This document shows, piece after piece, positions 39,658-49,226 of a stretch of DNA of 64,000 nt (positions are counted from its first letter, which is position 1; the number at the start of each line of letters is the position of its first letter). The stretch spans positions 682,001 to 746,000 of the forward strand of contig NC_018218.1 in the NCBI RefSeq assembly GCF_000219625.1, written 5' to 3'. Source of the stretch: Zymoseptoria tritici IPO323 (taxonomy: Eukaryota > Ascomycota > Dothideomycetes > Mycosphaerellales > Mycosphaerellaceae). The position numbers and the translations under genes are program-made. The notes beneath the pieces were generated by a model. That model was not told the origin of the DNA and did no database searches. It saw only the letters and a program-made list of their open reading frames with translations.

Positions 39658-41241
39658 ATGATCTCCTTACAGCTCACCTTGCTTGGTCTGGGCACTCTTG
39701 CCGCTTGGCTACTATGGACTGTGCTTCAACGCCTTGTTCTGCATGATCTTGCCAGCGTTCCGGGTCCCACGCTTCCGGCATTGACGAGATGGTACGAATG
39801 CTGGTATGAGATCTGGCAGCCTGGAAAGTATCCCTTCAAGCTCAAGGAACTGCACGAGAAGTATGGCCCGATCCTACGTCCCGTTCCCGACGAGGTCCAC
39901 ATCAACGACCCGGACTTCCTGGACACCATCTACGCTATACGCAACAGAAACAACCCAACGATCCGCGGGCTGCTCGTTGATCAGAGCGTTGGCGGAGCTG
40001 AGGACTGGCACGTTCACAAGATGAGGAGAGATGCTCTGAATCCATACTTCAGCCAAAAGTTTACCCTTTCCATGCAAGACCTCATGCTCCAGAAACGCGA
40101 CCAAGTCATCGAGCAATTCTTCACAGCGTCTCGGTCCGGCCAACCCTTCAACCTCTCCGACGTCTACTTTGCTTTTTCCAACGACCTCGTCCGCAATTTC
40201 TGCTTCGGCTCTGACAGTGACCTCCTCCACAACCTTCCCGAGGCTCAGATCCAACGCAAGAACCTCACTCGAATGCTCACGGGCGTGAAAGTCAACAAGC
40301 ATTTCCCTTTCGTACCACGTCTCCTTGCTAACATTCTTCCGGTGTTCCTCGGTAACGGAGCCATTCCACCAGCCGTCATGGACCTCATGCGTTTCCGCGC
40401 ACGTTGCCGCGCCGACATTGAAGCTGTGTTCAAAGATCGCAAGAACGACAATAAAGGCCGTCACTCCATTTTCTATGAGCTCCGCGATTCGCCATCCCTC
40501 CCGCCCGAAGAGAAGACCGTCCGCCGGCTTCAAGATGAAGCCCAACTCCTCGTCATGGCCGGAACCGAGTCGCTCGCCAAATCGCTCGCTATTGCATCTT
40601 TCCACCTCATCTCCAACCCGTCCACCCTCTCTACTCTCCGCGCAGAACTCAGCTCCGCTCGTCAAACCTCTCAGCACCCTGATCAACCTGTTCCATTGAC
40701 TACCCTCCTCACCCTTCCCTACCTCAACGCCGTCATCACGGAAGCCAACCGCCTCTCCTTCGGCGTCACCAACCGCATAGTTCGCTATTCTCCAACCGAA
40801 ACTCTCAGCTACACCGCCTCCTCCGGTCCGCACAAAGGCACAAACTATGTCTTCCCACCACGAACCAAGATGTCCTGCTGCACTTACTGCACGCACACGA
40901 ACCCGTCGCTCTTCCCCGACCCGCTGAAATTTCTGCCTGAGCGTTTCCTTGGGGAGGGCGACGAAGTGGCGAAGCGCAAGAGGTGTATGATGGCGCTGGG
41001 CAAAGGGCATCGCAGGTGTTTAGGCATCAACGTCGCGAACGCTGGGATGTGCTTGATTGTCGCGGCGGTGGCTGAGTGGGACATGAAGGCGTGGGATACA
41101 GATGAACGGGATGTGGCTTTCTTGCACGATTATCAGGTGGCGCATGGGAGGTTAGACAGCAAAGGTGTCAGGGTTGTGGTGAAAGGGAGGAACGGGGTGG
41201 ATGCATCTTGTATTGAGGATGGTCCCTTGCTGACGGCATAG
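39658..41241 (+). CDS. Cytochrome P450 monooxygenase (trichodiene-oxygenase-like)
   Basis: A single exon of 527 residues. The N-terminus is a membrane anchor (LTLLGLGTLAAWLLWTVLQ) followed by a Pro-rich hinge (VPGPTLPAL), placing it on the ER facing the cytosol. The I-helix motif is AGTES (near residue 300), the K-helix ExxR is EANR (near 362) and the heme ligand is C454 in ALGKGHRRCLG, where Leu replaces the usual first Phe. FLPERFL is the PERF region. Overall it resembles the large fungal group that includes trichodiene and benzoate/sterol-type oxygenases. There is no neighbouring polyketide, peptide or terpene synthase in the window, so the substrate is unknown. It lies just beyond the right end of the 13.7-kb transposon. 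Confidence 0.92.
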   Translation: MISLQLTLLGLGTLAAWLLWTVLQRLVLHDLASVPGPTLPALTRWYECWYEIWQPGKYPFKLKELHEKYGPILRPVPDEVHINDPDFLDTIYAIRNRNNPTIRGLLVDQSVGGAEDWHVHKMRRDALNPYFSQKFTLSMQDLMLQKRDQVIEQFFTASRSGQPFNLSDVYFAFSNDLVRNFCFGSDSDLLHNLPEAQIQRKNLTRMLTGVKVNKHFPFVPRLLANILPVFLGNGAIPPAVMDLMRFRARCRADIEAVFKDRKNDNKGRHSIFYELRDSPSLPPEEKTVRRLQDEAQLLVMAGTESLAKSLAIASFHLISNPSTLSTLRAELSSARQTSQHPDQPVPLTTLLTLPYLNAVITEANRLSFGVTNRIVRYSPTETLSYTASSGPHKGTNYVFPPRTKMSCCTYCTHTNPSLFPDPLKFLPERFLGEGDEVAKRKRCMMALGKGHRRCLGINVANAGMCLIVAAVAEWDMKAWDTDERDVAFLHDYQVAHGRLDSKGVRVVVKGRNGVDASCIEDGPLLTA

Positions 41242-41595
41242 GCTGTTCGCTTTCTCTCACAGCTTGAGAGGTGGGTCTCTGCATGGGTTGGCAACTCATC
41301 CCACGAGCGATCCAGAGGAGAATCTAGCCTTTGTGGCCGAAATCAAAATTCAGATGCGAGACCATCGTGGTCAGCAACATTCGACTCCTTGTCAGCTTTA
41401 CGACTTCGTTACGTCAAGTTGCAGCCGATGCATCATGCCATCCCCATGCTTTTGCGAGAGTCCTCTGCCGCGACTTCATGGGCGTGGTGCGGGTTCAGCG
41501 GCACTCATCTTTCATGCCTCGTCGTACGCAACAGCCGCCTGCAGCATCGAGGAGCGTGGGCTTCCTTTCCAGCTTCTTTCCCAAACCAGAAGTGA

Positions 41596-41884
41596 TTACC
41601 GGGCATGCGCTCGCCTCCTCCCTTGCGGCTTCTTGCCACTGACGATTGATTTGAAACCCTCCGCAATTGCTGCGATGCTTTTGTCAGAGTCTGTTGGTTG
41701 GTTTGATACGATTTGATCGAGGATACTCACTGACGAGGACGATCGCGACGAGGTATTGCAATATGCCCACTACCCATTTCGCAGGCGCCCATAGCTTGTG
41801 ATCCGGGTCGTAGACTTTGCCGGCATCTCGCATGAACTTTGCTGTGCCGGAGTTTTGTTGTGTTCGTGCTGGAGAATCGGACAT
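41596..41884 (-). CDS. Small single-pass membrane protein, unknown function
   Basis: Exons 41884-41731 and 41669-41596 with a 61-bp intron (GTGAGT..CTGAC..GCAG) give 75 residues: an N-terminal polar part (MSDSPARTQQNSG), then DHKLWAPAKWVVGILQYLVAIVL spanning the membrane, and a basic tail (SGKKPQGRRRAHAR). Without the intron the first frame would stop 15 codons later. The second exon is predicted only from splice signals. I do not recognise the family. Its size and layout fit small ER or mitochondrial membrane proteins. Confidence 0.55.
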
Positions 41885-42527
41885 GGTGGATGGAATGTGA
41901 GATGAGTACTGTGAGACCTCGGGCTGTGTGAAATGAACGATGAATCGGTGTAGCTGGGTATGGTAAAGGGTGAACAACTGCGAGGGATGAGGCTGTGTGA
42001 TGTCTTGTCTTTCCCGTCTGCGTGGCAACGCAGAATTCAATGACGTGCCTTGCGGAATGGAAGTCCGACGGGACGACTTCACTCTCATCAATGCATCATT
42101 TTCCAACTTGGACTCACTCTATGATCATGCTCGAAGTCATCAAGCCTAGCACTGTCCGATGCTTGATCATCGACGAGGTCTTTGAATTTCGCTTCCAACC
42201 TCTACAGCTCCAGACCTCGGTGGCTCGGTGTATAGTTCTTCGCTGGCGTGGCCGACGGCCGAGCTGTTCCTGGAGGGGTCGGTGCCATGTGGGCAAAACG
42301 TGTGAGTGAAAGCGATTGCAGCTACGTAATGATTCTCCCAGCAATCTCGCCCATTCAAGCACCAAGACGCTACGTTCTACCGTTGATTCTGTTGCAAGCG
42401 AACTGCCAATACGTTCAACCGTGAAAGGCCGACGTAGCCGCAGCTTCCGATACAGTCTTCGATAAAGGTTACTTACCACGCTCTGTGTACACTTCTCGCT
42501 GTACCATACTCATACGCCGCCGCCGCC
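41885..42527. other. Intergenic region between divergent genes
   Basis: This holds the promoters of the small membrane protein (minus) and gamma-glutamyltransferase (plus). Open frames here are uninformative. No TATA box or repeat stands out. Confidence 0.4.
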
Positions 42528-44404
42528 ATGCCTCTCAACACGTCCGCCCTTTACCCGGCCGCCAATCCCAAGTTCGTCGCCTTCCCGTCTCGCCGCTCCG
42601 TCGTCCACAGCACAAAAGGCATCGTGTCCTCCACGCAACCATTGGCATCGCAATGCGGTATCGAGATCCTGCAGAAGGGCGGCAACTGCGCCGATGCAGC
42701 CGTTGCGGTTGCGGCCGGTCTCAACATGACTGAGCCAGGCAGCACGGGGATTGGCGGAGATATGTTCTGCTTGTTCTACGACGCCAAGACGAAGAAGGTG
42801 CATTCGCTCAATGGATCTGGTCGATCAGGAAAGAACATGACGTTGGAGAATGTTAGGAAAAGCTTGGGCATCAAGGATGGAGAGGTCGGCAAGATTCCCA
42901 TGGATAGTGTACATGCTGTGTCTGTGCCAGGAGCTGCGGCTGGTTGGGTCGATACTGTGGAGAAGTTTGGTAGTGGGAAGGTCAGCATGGAGGAGATCCT
43001 AGAGCCGGCGGCGAGACTGGGCGAGGAAGGATTCCCCGTCAGCGAGTTAATGAGCTACTACGTAAGTCTGGATATGCGTCGAACAGTTGACAGACCGCTG
43101 ACCGTTGGCAGTGGAATCACTCAGAAGCCCAGATCAAACGAGCCTCGCCGAATGGGTCAGAAATGCTCAAGAAAGATCCGAACGCTCAGGACGGATGCAG
43201 AGCACCAAAGTCTGGTGAGATCATGAAGAACCCGACGTTGGCAAAGACCTTTCGCGAGGTGGGCAAGAACAAGAAGGCTGGATTCTACACTGGTCGGATA
43301 GCGGAAGAGCTGGCAAAGGTCGTTCAAGATCTGGGAGGACACATCACGATCGAGGACTTGAAGAACCACATGGATCTAGGAACTGAGGAGACCGAGCCGA
43401 TCAGTCTGAAGTTCAAGTCGCAAGACATTGGCAAGTCGCATGGTCAACACATGCACGATGGCAGTGAGGAAGGCGTTGAGCTTTGGGAACACCCTCCAAA
43501 CGGCCAGGGAATCGTGGCTCTCATGGCATTGGGAATCATTCAAGAGCTCGAGAAGAACGGAAAGATCCCAAAATTCGGTCGCGAAGATCACAACTCCGCA
43601 ACGTACCTCCACGCTGTCGTCGAAGCTCTGCGAATCGCTTTCGCCGACGCCAATTGGTTCGTCGCAGATCCAAATGTGTCAAAGGTGCCCACAAAGCAAA
43701 TGATCAGCCCGGAGTACCTCGCCGAGCGAGCGAAGCTCTTCAGCCCAGACGCAGCGAATCTCAACCTCGAACACGGCTCTCCAGCTCACCAACATTCCGA
43801 TACTGTCTACTTCGCCTGCAGCGACAGCGAAGGCAACGGCATCTCCTTCATCAACAGCAACTACGGCGGGTTCGGCACATGCATCATTCCTAAAGGCTGT
43901 GGCTTCACATTGCAAAACCGAGCGGCCAACTTCGCTCTCCAACCTGCCAACCATCCGAATATCCTCGAGCCGAACAAGAGACCTTACCACACCATCATCC
44001 CGGCTCTGATCACGAACGTCAGCGACCAGAGCTTACACAGCGTCTACGGCGTCATGGGAGGTTTCATGCAACCTCAAGGCCACGTGCAAGTATTGATGAA
44101 CCAGCTCGTCTTCGGCCACACGCCTCAAGCAGCACTGGACGCACCGAGGGTGTGCATTGGCGCTGGCATGCCGGATGCTGGAGATGTCATGGATCGGACA
44201 GTGTACCTCGAGGAGGGTATGAGCGAGGAGACGGTTGAAGGAATGAAGAAGCTGGGTCATCAGATCAAGGTTGTCAAGGGCATGGATCGAGGACTGTTTG
44301 GAAGAGGCCAAGTTATTCGATGGCATATGGATCCTGTTGAAGGACGGGGCGTATGGAGTGCTGGCAGTGATCCGCGTGGTGACGGTGCTGCTGTGCCTTG
44401 GTAG
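42528..44404 (+). CDS. Gamma-glutamyltransferase family protein (intracellular, YwrD-like)
   Basis: Exons 42528-43061 and 43112-44404 with a 50-bp intron (GTAAGT..GGCAG) give 608 residues. Family members cleave gamma-glutamyl bonds such as in glutathione and mature by self-cleavage before a Thr. Visible landmarks are [20 protein letters not shown] with [31 protein letters not shown], the probable cleavage site [17 protein letters not shown] (Thr of SDT as nucleophile), SNYGGFGT, and [12 protein letters not shown]. There is no signal peptide or anchor, unlike secreted Ecm38-type enzymes, so a cytosolic role is likely. The SDTV context is closest to the bacterial YwrD-type branch. Confidence 0.9.
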
Positions 44405-44893
44405 AAACAGCACATAGGTATAGCTGACGAGGGCATCGAGTAAACAGTATCTTATCCATTTTACAACAAAGCCCAATTGCACTCGTCGGCCTGCAAGCCT
44501 AGCACATGGTTCGGCCGAGATATGCCCTCAATGCCACAGCGACCCTTCCACTAGAGCCTCACAACCCCACTACAGCGGCTTTCGCTCCAGCGGAATCGTC
44601 TCGTTTAGCGTCCAGACCAGGCCCTCAACCCCGCAGGGAGGCTCATCCTCCGGTGGTCGTCCGGCCAGCAAAACGCCGAGCGCAACAATGACATCGGCAG
44701 AATGAATGGAGCCGAGATAGGCACAGAAAGGGACAAGTGGGCGGGCTATTCGGTAAGTATAACTTCGTTCCCGCTGTGAAAAGTCATTCACTTCTTCAGT
44801 TGTCCATCAAGGTTGTTTTATATTCGCTTTCGACCAATCACACCGATCTATACCTGGTTTATCAAGTGACCGAGTCGAAGAGAATCTTACGTC
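44405..44893. other. Intergenic region, no gene seen
   Basis: A short frame at 44,506-44,691 and its antisense counterpart lack domains. The region holds the terminator of the GGT-family gene and the promoter of the next gene. Confidence 0.4.
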
Positions 44894-45416
44894 ATGTCTG
44901 AAGGAGGATGCTTCTGCGGTGCTGTACGCATCAAGTCAACTGGTGATGTGCAGGTGAAGGGTGAGCTTGCAAAATTTCCGCCTCTCATTCACGAGCATGT
45001 GACTGACAATGGTCTAGCACTTTGTCATTGCGCCGATTGCAAGAAGGCATACCATCACCACCTCGATGCATACCCTTTTACCCACTAACATCCCTCAGAT
45101 CACCGGCTCAACCTACAGCACCAACATCGTCGTGCCAGGCGACGGCTTCTCCGTCACGCAAGGCACTCCCAAGACCTACGCCAAGAAAGCCGACAGCGGC
45201 AGCGAGATTACGTCCTACTTCTGCGGCGATTGCGGTACGACTCTGTTCCGCTCGACGCCGAGCTTCGGCGATGCGAAGATCATCAAGGTCGGCGTGATGG
45301 ACAATGCGGAGAAGGCGTTTGCGGATGCGAAGCCTGCGGTGGAGTTGTTTGCTAAGGATCGGGTTAGTTGGGTTGGCGCTGCTGAGGGAGCTGAGCAGAA
45401 GCAGGCTATGTCTTAG
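44894..45416 (+). CDS. GFA/CENP-V-type zinc protein (glutathione-dependent formaldehyde-activating family)
   Basis: Three exons, 44894-44960, 45018-45046 and 45099-45416, give 137 residues. The family binds two zinc ions through Cys clusters: GGCFCG, CHCADC and YFCGDCGT are all visible. The family core (CHC-DC-K-x-TGS) requires joining LCHCADCKK to ITGSTYSTNIV. That makes exon 2 only 29 nt and forces intron 2 (45047-45098) to begin with GC rather than GT, ending CCCTCAG. Intron 1 is GTGAGC..TCTAG. Members act on small thiol adducts, but most are uncharacterised and true formaldehyde activity is doubtful. Confidence 0.85.
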
Positions 45417-45835
45417 ATGAAGACAGGGTGAACGTAGACTGGGCTAGAGAGATCGGTCGCATAGTGAGACGAAGTCCAATATGAATATCGTCTTATATGT
45501 GACTTTCGCTTCGGCCAGCTATGCATCAGGTCCTGTCTCGATCCTTTTCGTGAGCCCGTCCATGTCCTGGTCTGGGGATTGGTGGCTAGAATACGCCGCA
45601 GAGGAAGCTCTTCTGGATCGACACCCGAGTCGTCAAACGTGCGGATAAAGCCAATGACACGGAGTCGGCGGTTGTTGCGGTGGTATCGGGTAGTGCTGGC
45701 GCGTGGGTGGTCTCCACGATCGGCTTCCAGATGAAATGCAAGCTTCTTCGTACTGGAGGCCTTGCCCGCGGGCCATTCGAGGACAGTTGGCCTGTGACTG
45801 GGAACTTGGTGGTCGTTCGTCGAGTGACATTCGTC

Positions 45836-46166
45836 TCAGTCTTCTTCGGAGCTCTCCTCGGCCTCCTTCACGGTGTCCTTAAGCGCCTGTAAAGCAGGAT
45901 TAGCACAATTTTCCGTTCAAACATGCGCTCAATGTATACATCTTTCAGCCACCCCTTCAGGTTCTCTTGCTGCGCAGTTTTGATGAGCAAATGCTCATCG
46001 TCAATATCTTCGATGATGATATCGTGGTTGTGTTCTTTGTCGATCTTGAGAATGATGGCTTTGATTGATGGATCGCACTCAACGAGCACACCTTTGATGC
46101 CTTCGTCAGCTTCATCGTCCGCCATTGTTCTCGGTGAGGATATTTACCTGCGATTGCTTTCGGCAT
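45836..46166 (-). CDS. TFB5: TFIIH subunit Tfb5 (GTF2H5/TTDA homologue)
   Basis: Three exons on the minus strand, 46166-46148, 46091-45940 and 45886-45836, give 73 residues: MPKAIAG|VLVECDPSIKAIILKID and IEDIDDEHLLIKTAQQENLK, then GWLKD|ALKDTVKEAEESSEED. The introns are 56 and 53 bp with proper GT..AG borders. The VLVECDPSIK and DDEHLL blocks are diagnostic of Tfb5, the smallest core TFIIH subunit, which binds Tfb2 and stimulates XPB during nucleotide-excision repair and transcription initiation. Length matches the family (about 70-75). It is convergent with the GFA gene. Confidence 0.9.
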
Positions 46167-46994
46167 CTTCGATGGATGCGAAGGAGTAAGAGGGAGAAGC
46201 TTGGATGATGGCCCTTGTCGAGCAAGAGTGCGGCTTCCTCAGGCATGACTAAGAAGGTTTACCTGGCTTGGTCCGTGCCGACACACCAGTGGAACTGAAA
46301 GGAGACGACATCTGCTGCATATGCACAAACCATACCTTGATCACAAGACTCGATCACTGAGAAGAAGCTGTCCGTGGTCTCGATCTCTCACAACGCTCGA
46401 ATGGCCTCGATGTATCAGACTTAAGCTTCATCGCGAGCGCGTCACCTAGTGCAGCTCGGTCCATGGGGTGAGATCTCGCTCGGTGATGTTGGATGATGCC
46501 GAGAGACGCTTCTTGCGTTCGAAAGATGCTGTGCCTCATCCAACGAAGATTGGCAAGGTCATGCGAACCAAGGTATTGACAATGCGCGTAATCTCCGGCA
46601 AAATCGAAGTGAGCGGGGCCAAATTGCAAGGATCAAATTCGCGTCTCTCAACAGGGAGCGCCAATCACTTCAAAGCACTCCAAGACACTCATTGAGGCAG
46701 CAGCACAGCATCACAGCTTCATTGACTGTATTGACCAACCCACAAGCTCAAGCAGAGAGCCGTACTCGTCCTCGCGCGATACCCAAGACTCCTCACTTGG
46801 AACGCAGGACGACTCTCGACGCCACGACCTTTTCAATTTGGCGTGCTTCGTGAAGGATTGTGCTGCTCGACAACAGCTTTGCCCACGCTCAGCATCGAGC
46901 ACTCGTCATCTTGCATACTGCTCATCTACGCCACCAATTGGCGGCCTCGCACTCGGCACAAAACCCCAAGATCCGCAGCAGGCCGATCTACTGA
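46167..46994. other. Intergenic region, no supportable gene
   Basis: A 75-codon plus frame (46,468-46,695) overlaps a 91-codon minus frame. Neither has a motif. The last 150 bp before the next gene form its promoter and leader. Confidence 0.4.
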
Positions 46995-47468
46995 ATGGCC
47001 AACGTCTCTCCATCATCATCATTTCCCTCTACCACCAGCACACCCTCCGACTGGCCGAAAGACGATCCCAGCAGCGAGACACACAGCATGGTGAACTACT
47101 ACTTCGTCTTCATCGGCCTTGCCATAGTCACGGTCACCATTGCCGCCGTCGTGACCTGGACCCGCAAGCAACGTGTGGACCTCCTTCGCGAAAGACCTCC
47201 GCGCCACGATCCCGCCGCGGGCCCTTGGAACGATCTGAATTCCTGGGAGCAGAATCGTGCTAATCGACACTCCCGCTTCGGACATCGTCGCTCGAACGAG
47301 TACACGCGTGAGGAAGGCCTGAATGAGCACGGAGAGGCTCCGCCGCCGTATGTGCCGCCACCACCGATGCAGAGAGGGGAGGATATTGGCAATGCGCCGC
47401 CAGCTGTGCCATTGAGGACGTTGTCGAGAGATCAGGCGGGTCTGAAGCCGCCGGAGTATGGTGCGTGA
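46995..47468 (+). CDS. Single-pass membrane protein with C-terminal PPPY motif
   Basis: A single exon of 157 residues. A Ser/Thr/Pro-rich N-terminal segment (MANVSPSSSFPSTTSTPSDW) without a signal peptide precedes one membrane helix (YYFVFIGLAIVTVTIAAVVTW) with a basic cytosolic flank (TRKQRVDLLRERPPRH). The tail carries APPPYVPPPP and KPPEYGA, that is two PY-type motifs (PPxY) known to recruit WW-domain HECT ligases of the Rsp5/Nedd4 family. An adaptor for ubiquitin-dependent trafficking is a reasonable inference. An in-frame ATG before VNYYFVF is an alternative start. Confidence 0.75.
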   Translation: MANVSPSSSFPSTTSTPSDWPKDDPSSETHSMVNYYFVFIGLAIVTVTIAAVVTWTRKQRVDLLRERPPRHDPAAGPWNDLNSWEQNRANRHSRFGHRRSNEYTREEGLNEHGEAPPPYVPPPPMQRGEDIGNAPPAVPLRTLSRDQAGLKPPEYGA

Positions 47469-48100
47469 GAGATTATGGTGTTTGAGAGCAAATTTGGCTG
47501 GAAATCCTGGCAAAACTTCACTTTTGACTGTTCGCCGCATGTGTGGGTTAGCGGAGGCGTTTGTGGAGCTGGATGAGACGTAGTCAACGGCTCGGTAAGC
47601 ATTGTCTCTGCCAAAGCCTCGTTTGCTACTAAGATCGTGACAAGTCGGAGTCAAATACATCATGCGTCACTTCATCGGAGTGGTAGGAATCCGTACTTAG
47701 AGGTGGGCCTCTCGGAGTCCCCATCACTGGCCATGGATTCAGAAGCAGGGATGAACGCACAAATGACCTGGCCTCGAACGAAGGTTTAAGACCGTCCATT
47801 CTGCCAATGTCGAAGTCATGCAAACAATCTGGAGTGGTATTTGCGCGCGACGCCTAAATTGCCGAAGCAAGTTTGCTCGGATGAGAAAGGCAGTTTCCAC
47901 GGAGTGTTTTGGGTAGCCCAGGGTGCGCTGGACGATCTCAGGAAGAGAAGAGCAACGTTTAGCATGACAAAGAAGAATCAAGACTCTTGTCAACAAGTCT
48001 GAGCTTGTCAAACGGTAAACGAAGCAGCAAACGAGCATGCCGCCAATCCTGATAAAAAAACGGAATCAGAAACAGATACCGCAACAACGACATCTTCAAC
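47469..48100. other. Intergenic region upstream of the viperin-like gene
   Basis: No gene or repeat was recognised. A run of seven A residues (AAAAAAACGG) lies about 45 bp before the viperin-like ATG. No interferon-like or stress element can be claimed. Confidence 0.4.
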
Positions 48101-49147
48101 ATGGTCAACATGGACTCTCCACACCTCGTCGCTACCAGCAAGGTCGTCGTCATCGTTAGCCTCATAGTTCTCTTCATCTCCTACTTGATCGTCAGCTGTC
48201 CACCACCATTACCACCAACGAAGTCGCTCCGCTCCGTCAACTTCCACTTCACCCGCAAATGCAACAAAACATGCGTCTTTTGCTTCCACACCGAGAAAAC
48301 CTCCCACATCGCCTCCGACGACGAAATGAAGAATGGCCTACGCCTTCTCCAACAAGCCGGAATGGTCAAAATCAATTTCGCCGGCGGCGAACCCTTCCTC
48401 TATCCCTCGAAGCTCGCAATGCTGTGTCAATTCTGCAAGGAAGATTTGAGCATGGAGTCGGTGTCGATCATTTCGAATGGCACAAAAATTACAGAGAACT
48501 GGTTGAGACGGTATGGAAAGTTCGTCGATGTTTTGGGTGTGAGTTGCGACTCGTTCGATGAAGCAACGAACCTTAAGATTGGGAGAGGAACTGGAGAGAA
48601 CGTCAAGACGCTCTTCAAGATCAGAGAGTGGTGCCGCGAATTGGGAATCAAGTTCAAGCTGAACACCGTCGTGTTGCGCTGGAACTGGGAGGAAGACATG
48701 GTCGAGACGATCAAACAGCTCGATCCGTTTCGTTGGAAGGTCTTTCAAGTGCTGCCAGTCGGAGGAGAAAATGATGCCACTGCCACAGAGACGGAGCTGG
48801 ACAAGCGTAAGCGGAGCGTAAAAGACGTTCTCATTACCGATGAGCAGTTCGAATCGTTCTGCAAGCGCCACGATCACTTGGAGTGCTTTGTGCCTGAGTC
48901 AAACGATCTCATGGCTTCAAGCTACGTTATCGTCGATGAGTACTTGCGCTTCTTGGACAAGGGCAATGGGGAAGAGAAGGCGTCGGCAAGCATCTTGGAT
49001 GTAGGGGTGGAGAAGGCTTTTGCAGAGGTGAAATGGGATAAGGAGGCGTATGAGAAGCGGGGCGCGGTGTATGATTGGAGCAAAGATCGGGAGGCTAATG
49101 TTCAGACCTGTGGAATGAGTGGTGCGAATACTGGACTTGATTGGTGA
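48101..49147 (+). CDS. Viperin-like radical SAM enzyme
   Basis: A single exon of 348 residues. Viperins use a 4Fe-4S cluster and SAM to convert CTP (or UTP in some homologues) to the 3'-deoxy-3',4'-didehydro nucleotide, a chain terminator of viral RNA synthesis. An N-terminal hydrophobic helix (VVVIVSLIVLFISYLIV) replaces the amphipathic helix of animal viperin. The radical SAM motif CNKTCVFC (C54, C58, C61) follows VNFHFTRK. INFAGGEPFL is the GGE SAM-binding motif. ISNGTKIT, GVSCDSFDE, NTVVLRWNWEEDM and PFRWKVFQVLPVGGEN are viperin-specific blocks. The protein ends GLDW, retaining the C-terminal Trp needed in animals for cluster loading. Antiviral function in fungi is inferred. It is convergent with GH115, 80 bp apart. 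Confidence 0.9.
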   Translation: MVNMDSPHLVATSKVVVIVSLIVLFISYLIVSCPPPLPPTKSLRSVNFHFTRKCNKTCVFCFHTEKTSHIASDDEMKNGLRLLQQAGMVKINFAGGEPFLYPSKLAMLCQFCKEDLSMESVSIISNGTKITENWLRRYGKFVDVLGVSCDSFDEATNLKIGRGTGENVKTLFKIREWCRELGIKFKLNTVVLRWNWEEDMVETIKQLDPFRWKVFQVLPVGGENDATATETELDKRKRSVKDVLITDEQFESFCKRHDHLECFVPESNDLMASSYVIVDEYLRFLDKGNGEEKASASILDVGVEKAFAEVKWDKEAYEKRGAVYDWSKDREANVQTCGMSGANTGLDW

Positions 49148-49226
49148 AAGACATGGATGACTTCTGCATGATGAGGGTTCAATTGTCGTCTGAACGAGAT
49201 TGCCGCTGTCCTCGAGCACTTTCAGC

